The notes under the pieces: generated by a model
Databases searched by the model: none
What the model was told of the DNA's origin: nothing
Seen by the model: the letters and a program-made list of their open reading frames with translations, nothing else
From: Scylla paramamosain
Lineage: Eukaryota > Arthropoda > Malacostraca > Decapoda > Portunidae
Length of the DNA: 64,000 nt
Assembly (NCBI RefSeq): GCF_035594125.1
Contig: NW_026973726.1
Span: forward strand, 1 to 64,000
Reading direction: 5' to 3'
Position numbers and translations under genes: made by a program
Shown here: positions 62,301 to 64,000 of the stretch, one piece after another
Layout: the number at the start of each line of letters is the position of its first letter
Position numbering within the stretch: the stretch's first letter is position 1

Positions 62301-64000
62301 TGTGAACCAATAGGGAGTGCTTTGCATCCATTTTCGCGTTTTTTGTAGGTAAATAGCTCAAAAACAATCAAAATGTACCTTTTTGGTAATGCTATTTTAT
62401 TTCTTCTTATTGGTTGGTTTGCATCCGTTTAAGCGTTTTTCTACGTAAAACACCGAAAAGACACGTTTTCAGTAATTTTGTTTTAGATTCCCATATAAAG
62501 TGAGTTGCATGTTATTTACCGTTATGGTGCCTAACAAGCTGAAAAACACTCATAAGACAGTTTTCTGGCATAAACGTTTAATTTCCCCATATAGGTGGCT
62601 TTGCATGCACTTTAGTGTTTGGTACATAACAGTACGAAAAAAAAGGCTTAAATTAACATTTTTGATAATTCACTCATAATTTCCTGAATTTTGCCCAAAT
62701 TTTGGCAAAAACATCCAAAATTTATGTTTTTAGTAATGTTATTCTCTTTCTCCATAAAATGTGTTTTGCATGCGTTTTACCGTTTTGGTATATAAGAAGC
62801 TCAAAACACTTAAAGTCAAGCTCTTCGTAAAAATTGATTTTATTGCCATGTAAAGTGATTCCCCTGCTTTTTAGTGCATTATTCCTTATCACGCTCAAAA
62901 ACACTCAATAGACACTTTTCTGGTAATGTCATTTTTTTCCTACATAAAGCTGGTTTCGCATCCAATTTGGGATTTTGGTAACTAAGAATGTGAAAAGCAC
63001 TCAAAATACACGCATTGGGTAAAGTTGTTCTGTTTCTCAATTAAGAGTGTTATTCATGAGTTTCAGCATTTTGGTATCTAGGAAACTTCTCCATATACAC
63101 GAGTTTTTGCGTGTTTTGCCTTGTGGTTCTTTTGAACTATAAAACATTCATTATGCAGTTTTCTCCCAATGTCCTTTTGTTTCCTAATATAAATTGCTTT
63201 TTTATCAATTTTCGCGTTTTTTTATAGGTAACTAGCTCAAAAACACTCAAAATATACCTTTTTAGTAATGTTTTTCTACTTCATGATATTGGTTTGTTTA
63301 CATCCGTTTTAGCGTTTTTCTACGTAAAACAATGAGAAGACATGTTTTCAGTTATTTTGTTTTGGTTTGACATATAGAGTGAGTTCCTTATTATTGATCG
63401 TTTTGGTGCCTAACATACTGAAAAACACTCAAAACACAGATTTCTGGTAAGGTCGTTTAATTTCCTCATATAGGAGGCTTTGCATGCACTTTAGTGTTTG
63501 GTACATAACAGTCCAAAAAAAAGCTAATATCAACCTTTTTGATAATATTCTCTTATCATATAATTGCCCTAATTTTGCCCAGAATTTTTGGCAACTCGGT
63601 ACCTGTGAAGGTGAATAACAAAAAAAAAAAAAAAAGTCCTTTTATTGATTTTTTTTCTAAATAACGAGTATTATTTGTATGTTTTAGCTTTTTGGTAGTT
63701 AAGGAACTTAAAAAACACTCATAATACACGTTTCTCGTAATGTCCTTACGTTTCCCAAACATAAGGTTCTTTGCATGTATTTAAGCGTTTTTATAGATAA
63801 CATTATCAAAAACACTCAAAATACATGTTTTTGGTAATGTTATTCTGTTTCTCCATAAAGTTTGTGTTCCATGCGTTTTAGCGGTTTGTCATGTGAGGAG
63901 CTGAAAAACACATATTGGCAAGTTCTTGGTAAAAGTTGGTTTTATTCCTATGTAATGTGATTGCCCTGCTTTTTAGTACTTCATTGCCTAACACGCTCAA

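Overview
This window is a eukaryotic, almost certainly animal, chromosome segment made nearly entirely of one very AT-rich satellite family. The only recognisable gene is the reverse-transcriptase part of a 5'-truncated non-LTR retrotransposon of the CR1/L2/Rex1 type (56151-57927). I found no host gene, tRNA, rRNA, CRISPR array or bacterial operon structure. The species cannot be named from the sequence; the retrotransposon type fits an animal, perhaps a fish or an aquatic invertebrate.

The satellite is built in tiers. Tier 1 is a monomer of about 95 bp. It opens with an A-run plus CACTCAAAA-like sequence, carries a TTTGCATGC-like core followed by TTTTAGCGTTTTGGTA, and ends in ACAAGCTC-like sequence. 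Tier 2 is a five-monomer unit (types P1-P5, about 450-500 bp), clearest at about 13.47-15.87 kb. Tier 3 is a higher-order repeat (HOR) of about 1.0-1.15 kb with subunits A-K. Its A-E and F-J halves look like two diverged copies of the five-mer in the phase P3-P4-P5-P1-P2. Tier 4 is a longer repeat of several HOR variants, marked by inverted patches of about 280-490 bp with shared junctions at 26.3, 35.8, 38.3, 44.0 and 50.8 kb.

Layout: 1-1435 is inverted five-mer-type satellite. 1436-9129 is forward HOR array. 9129-12235 is inverted satellite; its first part is a direct copy of 97-1196, and the inverted satellite up to 13712 mirrors the left end of the window. 12236-15866 is forward five-mer satellite. 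15670-23369 is copy 1 of a large segmental duplication. 17152-53889 is mainly forward HOR array broken by the five inverted patches. 53890-64000 is copy 2 of the segmental duplication; it carries the retrotransposon and continues to the window edge.

Three (TA)n tracts sit in the HORs (18287, 49164, 58262); two of them are the same locus in the two duplicate copies and differ in length. Many HOR units also carry private near-perfect hairpins that look like fold-back copying errors. The layout resembles centromeric or other heterochromatic satellite domains, but that location is inference. Nothing here suggests genes acting together.
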